NCBI GenBank assembly: GCA_027485365.1
Contig: JAIXRD010000099.1
Span: forward strand, 1-7,708
Length of the DNA: 7,708 nt
Direction of reading: 5' to 3'
From: Cryomorphaceae bacterium
Lineage (GTDB): Bacteria; Bacteroidota; Bacteroidia; Flavobacteriales_D; Crocinitomicaceae
Numbering within the stretch: the stretch's first letter is position 1; every line of letters begins with the position of its first letter. The position numbers and the translations under genes are program-made. Shown piece by piece: positions 1 to 7,332 of the stretch. Below the pieces are notes generated by a model. The model was not told where the DNA came from and ran no database searches. It worked only from the letters and a program-made list of their open reading frames with translations.

Positions 1-673
1 CTTTGAAATACCCCGAGGAACTGCTCTTTGTTTGGTATTGCTTGCTGCAGTAGATTACTTCGCCCAGGGCACGGTTTGAGGGATCATAAAAACTCGCGTT
101 GATTAGAAAACTACTTTCTTTTCTTGCATTTGCTTCTTTAACAGTAAGCGGAGCAAATCCATTATTGGGATCTGCAACTAAGTAAAAAGTATTCGTTGGC
201 TTAAAGGTAAAGACATTCACTTTTTGAGAAACCACGAGGTTTAGTGCACGACCAAGGATTCCCTTCTGATTGCGTTTTATGTCAATGCGTTGAACAACTA
301 CCGAAGGATTTGAATACATTTCATTCACATCGATCCGGTCAGCATTATGAATTAAGACCCACTCACCATCTTGTTTAATCTTTAACGCATTGGTTCGCGT
401 TAAAAAATAATAGTAGTTGGTTTCGGTTCGTAAAACACTGCATGTAAACCCAGCACCAATAAACAAGATAACTAAGAGGCTATTTTTAAGGATTCCTAAG
501 CTATTGGAGGAATGTCCTGTAAGTTTGCGAATACCTAATCTGCCGCCAAAAAACAAACCCATCAAACAAAGTAACGGCATTAACCCATTGTTAAATATCA
601 AGAGTATCATACACAAGGCAAACAAGCAAAGTATCGCCAGGTAATGAATGATATTTAATCCAGGTTTTGCCAT
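1..673 (-). CDS. Membrane-anchored protein resembling phosphodiester glycosidases (NAGPA/DUF2233-like), 3' end cut off by the window
   Basis: The reading frame is open for 224 codons from ATG at 673 to the window edge, so the protein is C-terminally incomplete here. The N-terminus is hydrophobic: two membrane segments at about residues 8-28 and 30-44, a short basic loop, and a third at about 64-80. A soluble, probably extracytoplasmic region follows. Around residues 174-224 it shows the order typical of the NAGPA family: a PLTVKEA stretch, then FLINASFYDPSNRALGEVIY, then a serine-rich SSSSGYFK. This matches the family pattern in which 'PLTV..' precedes 'NGGFFD....LG.VI' and an SGG-type turn. 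Members cleave sugar phosphodiesters or modify exopolysaccharides. The family call is from recalled motif similarity, and the catalytic C-terminal half is not visible. The gene follows the TolC gene by 74 bp on the same strand and could be read through from it or have its own promoter. Start chosen: first ATG, directly before the hydrophobic segment. Confidence 0.62.
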   Translation of the reverse strand, partial: MAKPGLNIIHYLAILCLFALCMILLIFNNGLMPLLCLMGLFFGGRLGIRKLTGHSSNSLGILKNSLLVILFIGAGFTCSVLRTETNYYYFLTRTNALKIKQDGEWVLIHNADRIDVNEMYSNPSVVVQRIDIKRNQKGILGRALNLVVSQKVNVFTFKPTNTFYLVADPNNGFAPLTVKEANARKESSFLINASFYDPSNRALGEVIYCSKQYQTKSSSSGYFK

Positions 674-677
674 CCCT

Positions 678-707
678 CAAAACTAGTAATTTTATGTGGC
701 ATCACAA
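678..707 (-). promoter_or_regulatory. Candidate Bacteroidota-type promoter for the NAGPA-like gene
   Basis: On the minus strand TAGTTTTG (678-685) fits the Bacteroidota -7 consensus TAnnTTTG. A TTG (705-707) lies 19 bases upstream, the usual -33 spacing. The -7 element ends only 4 bases before the ATG at 673, so a start site at the normal distance would give an almost leaderless transcript. The match is short and may be chance in AT-rich DNA. Confidence 0.3.
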
Positions 708-747
708 CTCAAATGGATTATGGGCGTGGCTTATGAAATTCAATTCC

Positions 748-2124
748 TTAAAATAAGGTTGCCGTTGCAAAGCCTAAACTGTATCCAATTTGTTTATTTT
801 TTGCTTGCCACTCTAAATATTTAAGCTCCGATTGAATGTAGTTTAATTCTCGCATATTGATTAAAAACAAGGAGCTTTCCCCATTCTCAAACATGTTCCG
901 TTCAGCTTCAAGCAGTTGTTTAGAGTCTTTTGCAGCACGTTGATAAATGGCTAATTGCTCAATGCTATTGCTTAACTCTATTTTGGCGTTGTTTATTTTC
1001 ATGGTCAGCTGAGCCTTCAGTTGTGCGAGATTAAGTTGAGTTTCTTCAATTTTTAAATTAGCTAATTTTAAATCACCGCGCTCTTTGCGGAGAAACAAGG
1101 GCATTTCAATAGAAAATCCCCATTTATAATCGTTAATATCTAGGTCACTAAATGGATTATAATTAACGGGTTCGTTTAGGATATTATAGTTTACTTGAAC
1201 GGAAGGTTTTAAACGATCAGCTTTTAATCTTCGGTCAATTTCAAGCATATCTACCTTGAATTCAGTAATGGTTAAATATGGATGGTTGTTTATTAAGGAG
1301 TCACTTTGAAATGGGATCAATGCCGAAGCAATCCAGTTTGTTCGAGCGATGGGCCTTGCCGTTTCTCCTAGCATCAAAGGCTCTTGTTGTTCAGACCATA
1401 AGTAGGTGGATTGTATATTACATTTTTCTCGGTAATTCGCTTCTGCATCGCGCAATAAACTTAGGCGTTGTTGTACTTGAAGTCCGGCCTCAACGGTGTC
1501 AATATAAGCTCGATCCCCGAGAATAGCTGTTTCCTTTACTGCATTAAACCGTTGCACTGCAACATCATAAGCTTCTTGCAGTAATTTTGTAGAATGGAAA
1601 GCGAGATACCAATCCCAATAGGCATAACCGGTTTCATAGATCAATTTGTTTACTTGTAGGCGCCGCTCCTCTTCACTCGATTGCTGATTTATTTTTGCAC
1701 TCCAAAGGTCGGCACGTCGTTGGTCAATCAAGAGTCCCTGCCCTAAATTCGCACCAATTCCACCATAAAATAAACCACCGGAAGGGGTCTTGGCTTGCGG
1801 ATCTAAGTAAGAGCCTCTGTTACTTTCTACCCCTGTTTTTACAGTCACTCCATACCACGTTGGATATTTAATTCCATAGTCACCCACCGAGTAATATTGC
1901 TTCCCATCAAAATATTTTTGATTCAAGGTGCCTTCGATTTTGGGATCAAATCCTCCTTTAGCTTTTAATAAATATGCAGAACCATATTTGGGTTGAATAT
2001 CACTGATTTTAATTAAGGGATGATTCTGCTTAACCAGAGAAAGGAAAGCGTCTTCTGTCAGTGGTTGTTGAGCATGCAAGGCCGCCCAAATTGAACCGAT
2101 TATGAGAATGAATAGTTGCTTCAT
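748..2124 (-). CDS. TolC-family outer-membrane efflux channel
   Basis: The outer-membrane exit duct of the tripartite exporter encoded by this operon, 458 aa, a normal length for the family. Residues 1-18 are a signal peptide with a positive start, a hydrophobic core and cleavage after AHA, leaving QQ at the mature N-terminus. The rest shows the two-fold OEP pattern: long amphipathic helices at about 135-235 and 350-445, separated by beta-strand segments (about 60-130 and 305-345) that would form the outer-membrane barrel. The helical hairpin tips fall near 190-213 (RFNAVKETAILGDRAYIDT) and 405-425 (FENGESSLFLINMRE), the second being the classic TolC-family tip pattern. The chain ends in phenylalanine, as expected for a BAM-assembled barrel. 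The ATG overlaps the adaptor stop codon by 4 bp (ATGA), implying translational coupling. Family certain; the cargo is unknown. Confidence 0.93.
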   Translation of the reverse strand: MKQLFILIIGSIWAALHAQQPLTEDAFLSLVKQNHPLIKISDIQPKYGSAYLLKAKGGFDPKIEGTLNQKYFDGKQYYSVGDYGIKYPTWYGVTVKTGVESNRGSYLDPQAKTPSGGLFYGGIGANLGQGLLIDQRRADLWSAKINQQSSEEERRLQVNKLIYETGYAYWDWYLAFHSTKLLQEAYDVAVQRFNAVKETAILGDRAYIDTVEAGLQVQQRLSLLRDAEANYREKCNIQSTYLWSEQQEPLMLGETARPIARTNWIASALIPFQSDSLINNHPYLTITEFKVDMLEIDRRLKADRLKPSVQVNYNILNEPVNYNPFSDLDINDYKWGFSIEMPLFLRKERGDLKLANLKIEETQLNLAQLKAQLTMKINNAKIELSNSIEQLAIYQRAAKDSKQLLEAERNMFENGESSLFLINMRELNYIQSELKYLEWQAKNKQIGYSLGFATATLF

Positions 2125-3476
2125 TTCTTTATTGATGATTTTATTTCTTTTGAATCTTTTTCGACATAGAAATCAGGTGGAAATCCGTTGATGTTACGCC
2201 ATAATTCATACCCAATAGCTACATCTTGAAGGAGTAACATGGAGTTGACTCCACCGCCAACACGTAATGCCTTCGGCCATGGATGGTCTTGTTTGTCTGG
2301 TGCAATAAGTACCCTGAACATTCCATTTTCTGAGGTAAAGTTATCAATGGCGAACACTGTCCCTCCATAGGTGCCATAGCTATTGTTTGGCCAACCAGAA
2401 AACACGATGGCAGGCCAACCGTCAAATTGCATTCTAACATGCTGACCTTTACGCACTAATGGGTAATCCATTGGACGGATATACATTTCTACCGCAAGGT
2501 CATAATTTAAGGGCATGATGGTAGCCAATTCTTGTCCTGCTTTTATGGTTTCCCCGATGCCACTGCTTAAGATTTTGGTAACGTATCCATCTTGTGGAGC
2601 CAAAATAAGATAGTTTCCGCTTCGAATTGAATATCCGGCTGCTTGACTTTGTAGCTTGGTAACATCAACCTCCGCGTCATACATGTTTGTCATTGCCGAC
2701 ATTTTATCCGATTCTGCTTTTGCAATTTCATCGCGATATTTTGCTTCGGTTGATTGGACTTCAACTTTTGCATCGATGAGGTCGTTTCGACTTTGAAGTA
2801 GTTTCTGTTGCGCTGAAATCATGGAGGCTTGTGCGCGCTGCATTGCCATTCGGCGTGTTTCTACCTCGGTTTGTGATTTCAAATCTCGTTCATATAGTTT
2901 CTCAAATCGATGGTATTGATCCTTAGCAATATCGTAATTAATTTCAGCGGCTTGAAATTCAATGCTGTCAGCAGTGATTTTTAAACGGGCTTGACGGTAC
3001 TTAATCTTTGCTTGTTGTAATTTAAGCTTGGATGATTCAATGAGTGCATCGATGCGTTGGTCTAACGCGATAACTTTTTGTTCATAGGAAATCACGCTTA
3101 ACTCCTTGTTTTTAATTTGGTTTTGAGTCCGATCCACAAGTTTTGGGTCAAAATAACCATCCTTTACCTCGGAAATAATCACTATGGTATCGCCTTTTTT
3201 TACAAAATCTCCATCTTTAACAAACCAGGTTTCAATTCTACCAGCAATGATTGAATTAATTGTTTGAGGGCGTTGCTCGGGGCGAAGTGTTGTTATCTTT
3301 CCATTGGACCGTATGTTTTGTGTCCATGGTAAAAGCATGATTATTAAAATTATAGCTCCAATTATATAAAGCGTTCGTTTTAATTTTAGATTAGAGGACT
3401 CTTTATTTACATTTTGATATGAAACAAATTGTTGCTCATCAATTCCATTTCGATTATTTGGAGAAATATTCAACAT
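2121..3476 (-). CDS. HlyD/AcrA-type periplasmic membrane fusion protein (adaptor)
   Basis: Links the inner-membrane pump to the TolC channel across the periplasm. The 451-aa protein has a cytoplasmic N-terminal tail, one membrane anchor (about residues 34-51), the first half of a lipoyl-like domain (about 72-103, with GRIETWFVKDGDFVKKGD), a long coiled-coil hairpin (about 112-283), the second lipoyl half (about 288-322, ILAPQDGYVTKI...GETIKAGQ) and a beta-barrel/membrane-proximal region (about 325-430). At the hairpin turn R190, L194 and S201 have exactly the R-x3-L-x6-S spacing of the tip motif by which AcrA-like adaptors dock onto TolC. I find no cysteine in it. It starts 1 bp after the ABC-like gene stops and overlaps the channel gene by 4 bp. 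The Asn/Trp-rich segment WPNNSYGTYGG (362-372) lies in the barrel region. The sequence gives no clue to cargo. Confidence 0.93.
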   Translation of the reverse strand: MLNISPNNRNGIDEQQFVSYQNVNKESSNLKLKRTLYIIGAIILIIMLLPWTQNIRSNGKITTLRPEQRPQTINSIIAGRIETWFVKDGDFVKKGDTIVIISEVKDGYFDPKLVDRTQNQIKNKELSVISYEQKVIALDQRIDALIESSKLKLQQAKIKYRQARLKITADSIEFQAAEINYDIAKDQYHRFEKLYERDLKSQTEVETRRMAMQRAQASMISAQQKLLQSRNDLIDAKVEVQSTEAKYRDEIAKAESDKMSAMTNMYDAEVDVTKLQSQAAGYSIRSGNYLILAPQDGYVTKILSSGIGETIKAGQELATIMPLNYDLAVEMYIRPMDYPLVRKGQHVRMQFDGWPAIVFSGWPNNSYGTYGGTVFAIDNFTSENGMFRVLIAPDKQDHPWPKALRVGGGVNSMLLLQDVAIGYELWRNINGFPPDFYVEKDSKEIKSSIKK

Positions 3477-3477
3477 A

Positions 3478-5145
3478 CTATACGATATTATGAGTGATTA
3501 ACCCTTGGTTAATGATTATTGTTTGGGTTGCGCGCTGTACAACCAATTCATCGTCGGATTGAATGAGTAAGGTTGAATTTTCCGCGGAAAAGATCACATT
3601 TAGAACTTCTTCCCGCTCATCCAATTTAATGTCCTGCAGAGGTTCTTCGAGTAAAACTAATTTTGGTGAACCTACCAGGGCACGAGCAATTAGGATTTTT
3701 CGAATGCAATCTTTGGCTAAAAAATGTCCTTCCGGATTTAACAAGGTATCGTAACCTTCCTTTAAATGTTGAATTTGTTTCGACAGTAAGAGCCGATCGC
3801 AAAGGGTTTGAACTTCTCCAAAACTTACATAATCTCTTCCGAGGGTAATATTCTCAAGAACAGAAGCATGTACCAGTAAATCTTGTGTTAACATGTTTCC
3901 AATTCTATTTCGAAGATAGGTTCGGTTGAGATTGCCTAGTGGGATGTTGTTGATTGATAAACTGCCTTCTTCTGGGTTATAAATACCAGCTATTAATCCG
4001 AAAATTAAATTCGTGGAAACGGTATTGTCTGTCCGAAAAATAGCCCGTGCATTGGGTTTAATGGTAAAAGTGGCCCCTTCAAGTAGGGTCTGACTGGTCA
4101 GGTCGTTTTCGTAGCGCAGGTTGTGGAAATCAATTTCGAATCCAAGTTCACTGTGTGGAATATCCATTCCTTCTTTACCTTCAAGGGGTAAGTCTGTAAC
4201 TTGACCAATCTTTTCAATGGCGGTGAATAGGTCGTATACGGTTTCAAGACTCACGATGAGTTTTTCAACTGAACTTAAGATTAGAAGTATTATGATTTCG
4301 GCAGCTACGAATTGACCAATATTCATGGTCTGGTTAATTACTAATACCCCGCCAATTACTAACAACGCCATAGCGATAATGGCTTTAAATCCGATGAGAT
4401 ATAGATATTGTTGTTTTAGAATTTTGAAATGTTCATTTCTGCTGCTCAAATATTCTACTAAGTATTGATCAGTGCGATACATCAAATAGGAGGGGGTGCC
4501 GGCCATTTTAAAGCTAAATCGAGTGTATGCAATTTGTTGAAGCCAATGCGCAATTTTGTATTTATAGTTCGATTCCCTCAAGCTCGAGCGAAATCCGCGT
4601 TCAGCAGTTATTCGAAATACAATGACAAGCAATAAGATTAAGGCCAAGCCGAAGAAAATAAAAAAGCTGTGATAAAATGAAAGCAAAACCAACCCAAAAA
4701 TAATCTGCAATGAGGCTGCAGCAAAGTCAAGAATGAGTTTCGATAGTCCCTTTTGAATGGTAATCGTGTCAAAAAACCGATTGGGTAGCTCCGGTGCGTA
4801 TTTGTTGTTAAGTGCCTCCGTGCTAATTAAGGGGATTCGGTCCGTAAAATCAAGTGCAGATCGCACAAAAATCCGTTGTTGTAAGTTTTCTGTGATTCGC
4901 ATTTGAGCTATATTCAGGAACCCAGAAATGATAATTGCACACATGACTAATACCACTAAAACAATCCAGGAGGTACTTACCCTTCCCATTTGAATGAAGT
5001 TCACAATGGCTTGAATTCCAATAGGTAGACCTAATCCTACTATTCCGCTGAATGCCGCGAAAATATATACGTTGCGAATCTCGCCGTTATCGGGTTTAAG
5101 CATCGCTAATAGCCGCTTAAATGGAGTCATTTCTTCTGCTTTCAT
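3478..5145 (-). CDS. ABC-exporter-like inner-membrane protein with a degenerate, probably ATPase-dead nucleotide-binding domain
   Basis: Full-length half-transporter of 555 aa, with the membrane domain first and the NBD second. About six membrane helices are visible (near 27-50, 58-79, 138-158, 160-178, 250-270, 276-298), followed by an NBD fold at about 336-555; there is no C39 peptidase domain. The NBD aligns end to end with exporter NBDs but its catalytic motifs are replaced. The Walker A position (370-378) reads FRTDNTVST, with V376 for the lysine and no glycines. The signature (476-480) reads LAKDC instead of LSGGQ. Walker B reads LVLLEE, with E500 for aspartate. The D-loop aspartate is K507 and the switch histidine is S530. 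Retained are a possible A-loop tyrosine (Y345), the Q-loop Q421, the glutamate E501 and the RKILIARAL helix. It overlaps the TetR gene by 4 bp and sits 1 bp before the adaptor. It is probably the inner-membrane component of the tripartite system; how it is energised is unclear. Confidence 0.88.
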   Translation of the reverse strand: MKAEEMTPFKRLLAMLKPDNGEIRNVYIFAAFSGIVGLGLPIGIQAIVNFIQMGRVSTSWIVLVVLVMCAIIISGFLNIAQMRITENLQQRIFVRSALDFTDRIPLISTEALNNKYAPELPNRFFDTITIQKGLSKLILDFAAASLQIIFGLVLLSFYHSFFIFFGLALILLLVIVFRITAERGFRSSLRESNYKYKIAHWLQQIAYTRFSFKMAGTPSYLMYRTDQYLVEYLSSRNEHFKILKQQYLYLIGFKAIIAMALLVIGGVLVINQTMNIGQFVAAEIIILLILSSVEKLIVSLETVYDLFTAIEKIGQVTDLPLEGKEGMDIPHSELGFEIDFHNLRYENDLTSQTLLEGATFTIKPNARAIFRTDNTVSTNLIFGLIAGIYNPEEGSLSINNIPLGNLNRTYLRNRIGNMLTQDLLVHASVLENITLGRDYVSFGEVQTLCDRLLLSKQIQHLKEGYDTLLNPEGHFLAKDCIRKILIARALVGSPKLVLLEEPLQDIKLDEREEVLNVIFSAENSTLLIQSDDELVVQRATQTIIINQGLITHNIV

Positions 5146-5804
5146 GATTGAAGTACTTTTTGAATAATTAAGTGTGAAAATGCTTCAACAGCATCTTGTT
5201 CGGGTGAGGTATTCGTTAACCTGGGAAGATGAACACTGAAAAACCGTTGATGGTTGGCATTTTCAATTAGATTTGAAATCAACATTTCTGGATAAGGAAA
5301 GCTTGGGTCAATGGTTTTAACCAATTCAGCAACGGTAGAAACAATTGATTTATAATTCAAATAAATGCCGTTTTGATTCTCATCATCAACCATTTTAGTA
5401 TGCAAGGCTTTCCCTGATTCGTGAATTACGATTTGTTTAAGTTTCATTTCTTCTGCAATATAACCCGGATGACTTGAGTCAGGCAATCCTGTAAGCACAG
5501 CGATTGAATTTGTTAGCTGTTGCCTTTTGTCGGTAACATTGGTGGTTGCAAGCATCAGACGATACGATATAATTCCCCAATACCAATTAATCAAGTATAA
5601 AAGGAAGTAGTGCTTGTTTTCAAAATACCGATAAATTGTAGCTTCAGTTGATTGAATGTTCTGAGCAAGTTTTTTAAAGGTAAAGGCCTCAAATCCCAAA
5701 TCTTGCATCAATTGGATTCCTTCCGTTAGAATTTTTAATCCAATCTCGGAACTTGTTGGGTCTTTAAGATAAAGCGTTGCACTTACTTGAATTGAAATGT
5801 TCAT
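5142..5804 (-). CDS. TetR-family transcriptional regulator, probable local repressor of the export operon
   Basis: 220-aa regulator, normal TetR length. The N-terminal arm (LYLKDPTSSEIG, 11-22) leads into the DNA-binding domain at about 23-71. The helix-turn-helix lies at about 41-64 (FTFKKLAQNI, then the recognition region STEATIYRYFENK), with the diagnostic TIYRYFENK end. The remaining 150 residues form a helical ligand/dimerisation domain without recognisable ligand motifs; an HESGKALHTKM segment lies near 128-138. It is the first gene of the four-gene operon, preceded by a promoter candidate overlapping a perfect palindrome, and its stop overlaps the ABC-like start by 4 bp (ATGA). This layout suggests autoregulation and repression of the exporter, relieved by an unknown ligand. 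Start chosen: the ATG at 5804, about 17 bases downstream of the -7 element; an ATG 9 bases further upstream is out of frame and ends at once in TGA. Confidence 0.9.
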   Translation of the reverse strand: MNISIQVSATLYLKDPTSSEIGLKILTEGIQLMQDLGFEAFTFKKLAQNIQSTEATIYRYFENKHYFLLYLINWYWGIISYRLMLATTNVTDKRQQLTNSIAVLTGLPDSSHPGYIAEEMKLKQIVIHESGKALHTKMVDDENQNGIYLNYKSIVSTVAELVKTIDPSFPYPEMLISNLIENANHQRFFSVHLPRLTNTSPEQDAVEAFSHLIIQKVLQS

Positions 5805-5820
5805 AAAGTCATTCGTAGTA

Positions 5821-5852
5821 CAAAAATAATAGTATTACTATCGAAATTGAAA
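5821..5852 (-). promoter_or_regulatory. Candidate Bacteroidota-type promoter of the TetR-exporter operon
   Basis: On the minus strand TATTTTTG (5821-5828) fits TAnnTTTG, the Bacteroidota -7 element. A weak -33 match, TTTC (5849-5852), lies 20 bases further upstream. Transcription would start around 5812-5816, leaving a leader of only about 10 bases before the ATG at 5804. The element lies in the sole intergenic gap upstream of the operon, which supports it; the -33 match is imperfect. Confidence 0.5.
5829..5841. promoter_or_regulatory. Perfect 13-bp palindrome, probable TetR operator
   Basis: ATAGTA, one central base, TACTAT: a perfect inverted repeat with 6-bp arms that does not extend further. 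It abuts the -7 element and lies between the two promoter boxes, so a bound dimer would block RNA polymerase. That is where a TetR autorepressor would be expected to bind, and the TetR gene starts 25 bp away. Binding itself is inferred. Confidence 0.5.
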
Positions 5853-5858
5853 GTAATA
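5833..5858. repeat. Interrupted inverted repeat overlapping the operator candidate
   Basis: TATTACT (5833-5839) and AGTAATA (5852-5858) form exact 7-bp arms around a 12-bp spacer. The left arm shares bases with the 13-bp palindrome, so three similar half-sites line up across the promoter. This could allow two regulator dimers or alternative binding; it could also be coincidence in AT-rich DNA. Confidence 0.4.
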
Positions 5859-5886
5859 ACATTTTTTATGAGAAATTGTTTAATAA

Positions 5887-7332
5887 TTATGTGCCACAAT
5901 AGGTCTGGTGCGCTTGATTTTCTTCCGCGGTAGGAGGATTCATCCAAGCGATTCGCGATTCGTCGTAGGCATACGGATTGGTCCATAAAGACATTGCTTC
6001 GTGAAATCTTGTTGAACCGCTTGTATCATTTTCCCATAGTTCTACTTCCGAAAGAATAGACTCTACCAGGTGGTTTCGAGGGATGACCACGGGATTATTC
6101 ATTCTCATTGTCTGTAACCGTTCCTCCATGGTAATTCCTTTACTGTTTGCATAAGAATTCCATTCGTTCTTCCATTCCATAAACGCTTCTTGTTCCCAAG
6201 GGGAAAGGGAATTAGGAATTGCATAACAAAGTGCGGCAAAGGTATTGGTGTAATCTGAGCCATGCTGCTCCATAAGCTTTAATAATCCGGTAACTAAGCG
6301 TTCTGTTTCGTTGTCAGCTTTTGAAAAACCAATTTTTTGCGTCATCATCTCTTGGTATTTCATATTCCACTCCTCTTCAAATCCTTGAATAAATGACCTT
6401 GCAATAATCAGTGCTTGCTCTTCCGATGGATCGATGAGTGGCAAAAGGGCTTCTGTTAGGCGGACCAAATTCCATTGGATGATGGCTCCTTGGTTTCCGA
6501 ACGAATACCGCCCTTGCTTATCAATTGAACTAAATACAGCATTGGGATCGTATTGATTCATGAAAGCGCACGGACCATAATCAAACGATTCGCCACTGAT
6601 TGCGGTATTATCGGTATTCATTACGCCATGGATAAACCCAACGCGCATCCAATGAGTGACCAATTCAAATTGCGTTTCAGCAACAGTTTTAATGAATTCT
6701 AAGGCCGGATTACTCGCTAGTTTACATGAAGGGTAAAGTCTTTCGATGGTGTAATTTAAGAGTGCTTGCAGCGCTTCATTGGTTAAAAAATAACGAGCAT
6801 ATTCAAAGGTTCCGACTCTGATGTGGCTTTTCATGACGCGAGCCAGTACCGCTCCAGGTTCAGAACCCGTGCGAAATATGCGCTCGCCTGTCGAAAAAAC
6901 CCCTAATGATCTTGATGTTGGAATATGCAAGGCCTCCATGGCTTCACTAATTATATACTCTCGAGTCATGGCTTTTAAGGTTGCTCGGCCATCTCCACGA
7001 CGAGAATAGGGGGTAGGACCGCTTCCTTTGAGTTGCAAGTCGAAGCGCTTGTCAACTACCACTTCGCCAAGGACAATCGCACGTCCATCACCAAGCATGG
7101 TGAAATGACCAAATTGATGTCCTGCATAGGCTTGGGAGAAGGGGCTTGTAATTTCATCAAATACTTCGGAAGTTGAGTCAAGCAAACCGGGTATGAAATC
7201 CTCAGAGATATCTAGTTTTCTTGCGAGTTTTTCATTAAAAAGTAGGGTTGAAGCGCCTTTAAATTTCAGAGGTCTAACCTTAGAGTAAAATGCGGAGGGA
7301 AGTTCAAAATAACTGTAATCCAGTTTATTCAT
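5887..7332 (-). CDS. selO: SelO family protein (YdiU/SelO pseudokinase-fold protein AMPylator)
   Basis: 481 aa, close to bacterial SelO length. SelO uses a kinase-like fold with ATP bound in flipped orientation to transfer AMP to protein hydroxyl groups, in a redox-linked role. Visible landmarks: SQAYAGHQFGHF followed by MLGDGRAIVLGE, then LQLKGSGPTPYSRRGDGRA with the nucleotide-binding lysine K102, E125 in TREYIISEA, a STGERIFR stretch, HGVMNTDN with D241 and N242, and FDYGP with D251 as metal/catalytic residues, then GRYSFGNQ. The C-terminus is QTYCGT, a cysteine form of the redox tail without selenocysteine. A longer reading from TTG at 7356 is possible, but the ATG at 7332 matches the family N-terminus (YSYFELP..FYSKV) and overlaps the upstream stop by 8 bp, so I prefer it. 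The gene is probably co-transcribed with the DUF2237 gene. Confidence 0.94.
   Translation of the reverse strand: MNKLDYSYFELPSAFYSKVRPLKFKGASTLLFNEKLARKLDISEDFIPGLLDSTSEVFDEITSPFSQAYAGHQFGHFTMLGDGRAIVLGEVVVDKRFDLQLKGSGPTPYSRRGDGRATLKAMTREYIISEAMEALHIPTSRSLGVFSTGERIFRTGSEPGAVLARVMKSHIRVGTFEYARYFLTNEALQALLNYTIERLYPSCKLASNPALEFIKTVAETQFELVTHWMRVGFIHGVMNTDNTAISGESFDYGPCAFMNQYDPNAVFSSIDKQGRYSFGNQGAIIQWNLVRLTEALLPLIDPSEEQALIIARSFIQGFEEEWNMKYQEMMTQKIGFSKADNETERLVTGLLKLMEQHGSDYTNTFAALCYAIPNSLSPWEQEAFMEWKNEWNSYANSKGITMEERLQTMRMNNPVVIPRNHLVESILSEVELWENDTSGSTRFHEAMSLWTNPYAYDESRIAWMNPPTAEENQAHQTYCGT

Noticed and set aside
417..644. Plus-strand 75-codon reading frame
   Set aside because: It lies opposite the membrane-anchor coding region of the NAGPA-like gene and its composition is that of an antisense shadow.
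746..758. CCTTA-AAA-TAAGG hairpin at the stop codon of the TolC gene as an intrinsic terminator
   Set aside because: The stem is only 5 bp and AT-rich, and it is not followed by a T-run on the minus strand.
1278..1526. Plus-strand 82-codon reading frame inside the TolC gene
   Set aside because: Antisense to a well-supported gene; no family resemblance or start context.
3480..4140. Frameshift or sequencing error as the cause of the odd NBD motifs
   Set aside because: The flanking NBD sequence aligns continuously in one frame (PEEGSLSINN, VLENITLG, GYDTLLN, RKILIARAL), so the motif changes are substitutions rather than shifted reading.
5801..5986. 61-codon minus-strand reading frame across the TetR promoter and the SelO 3' end
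   Set aside because: It is a different frame inside SelO, runs through the promoter/operator and has no recognisable protein features.
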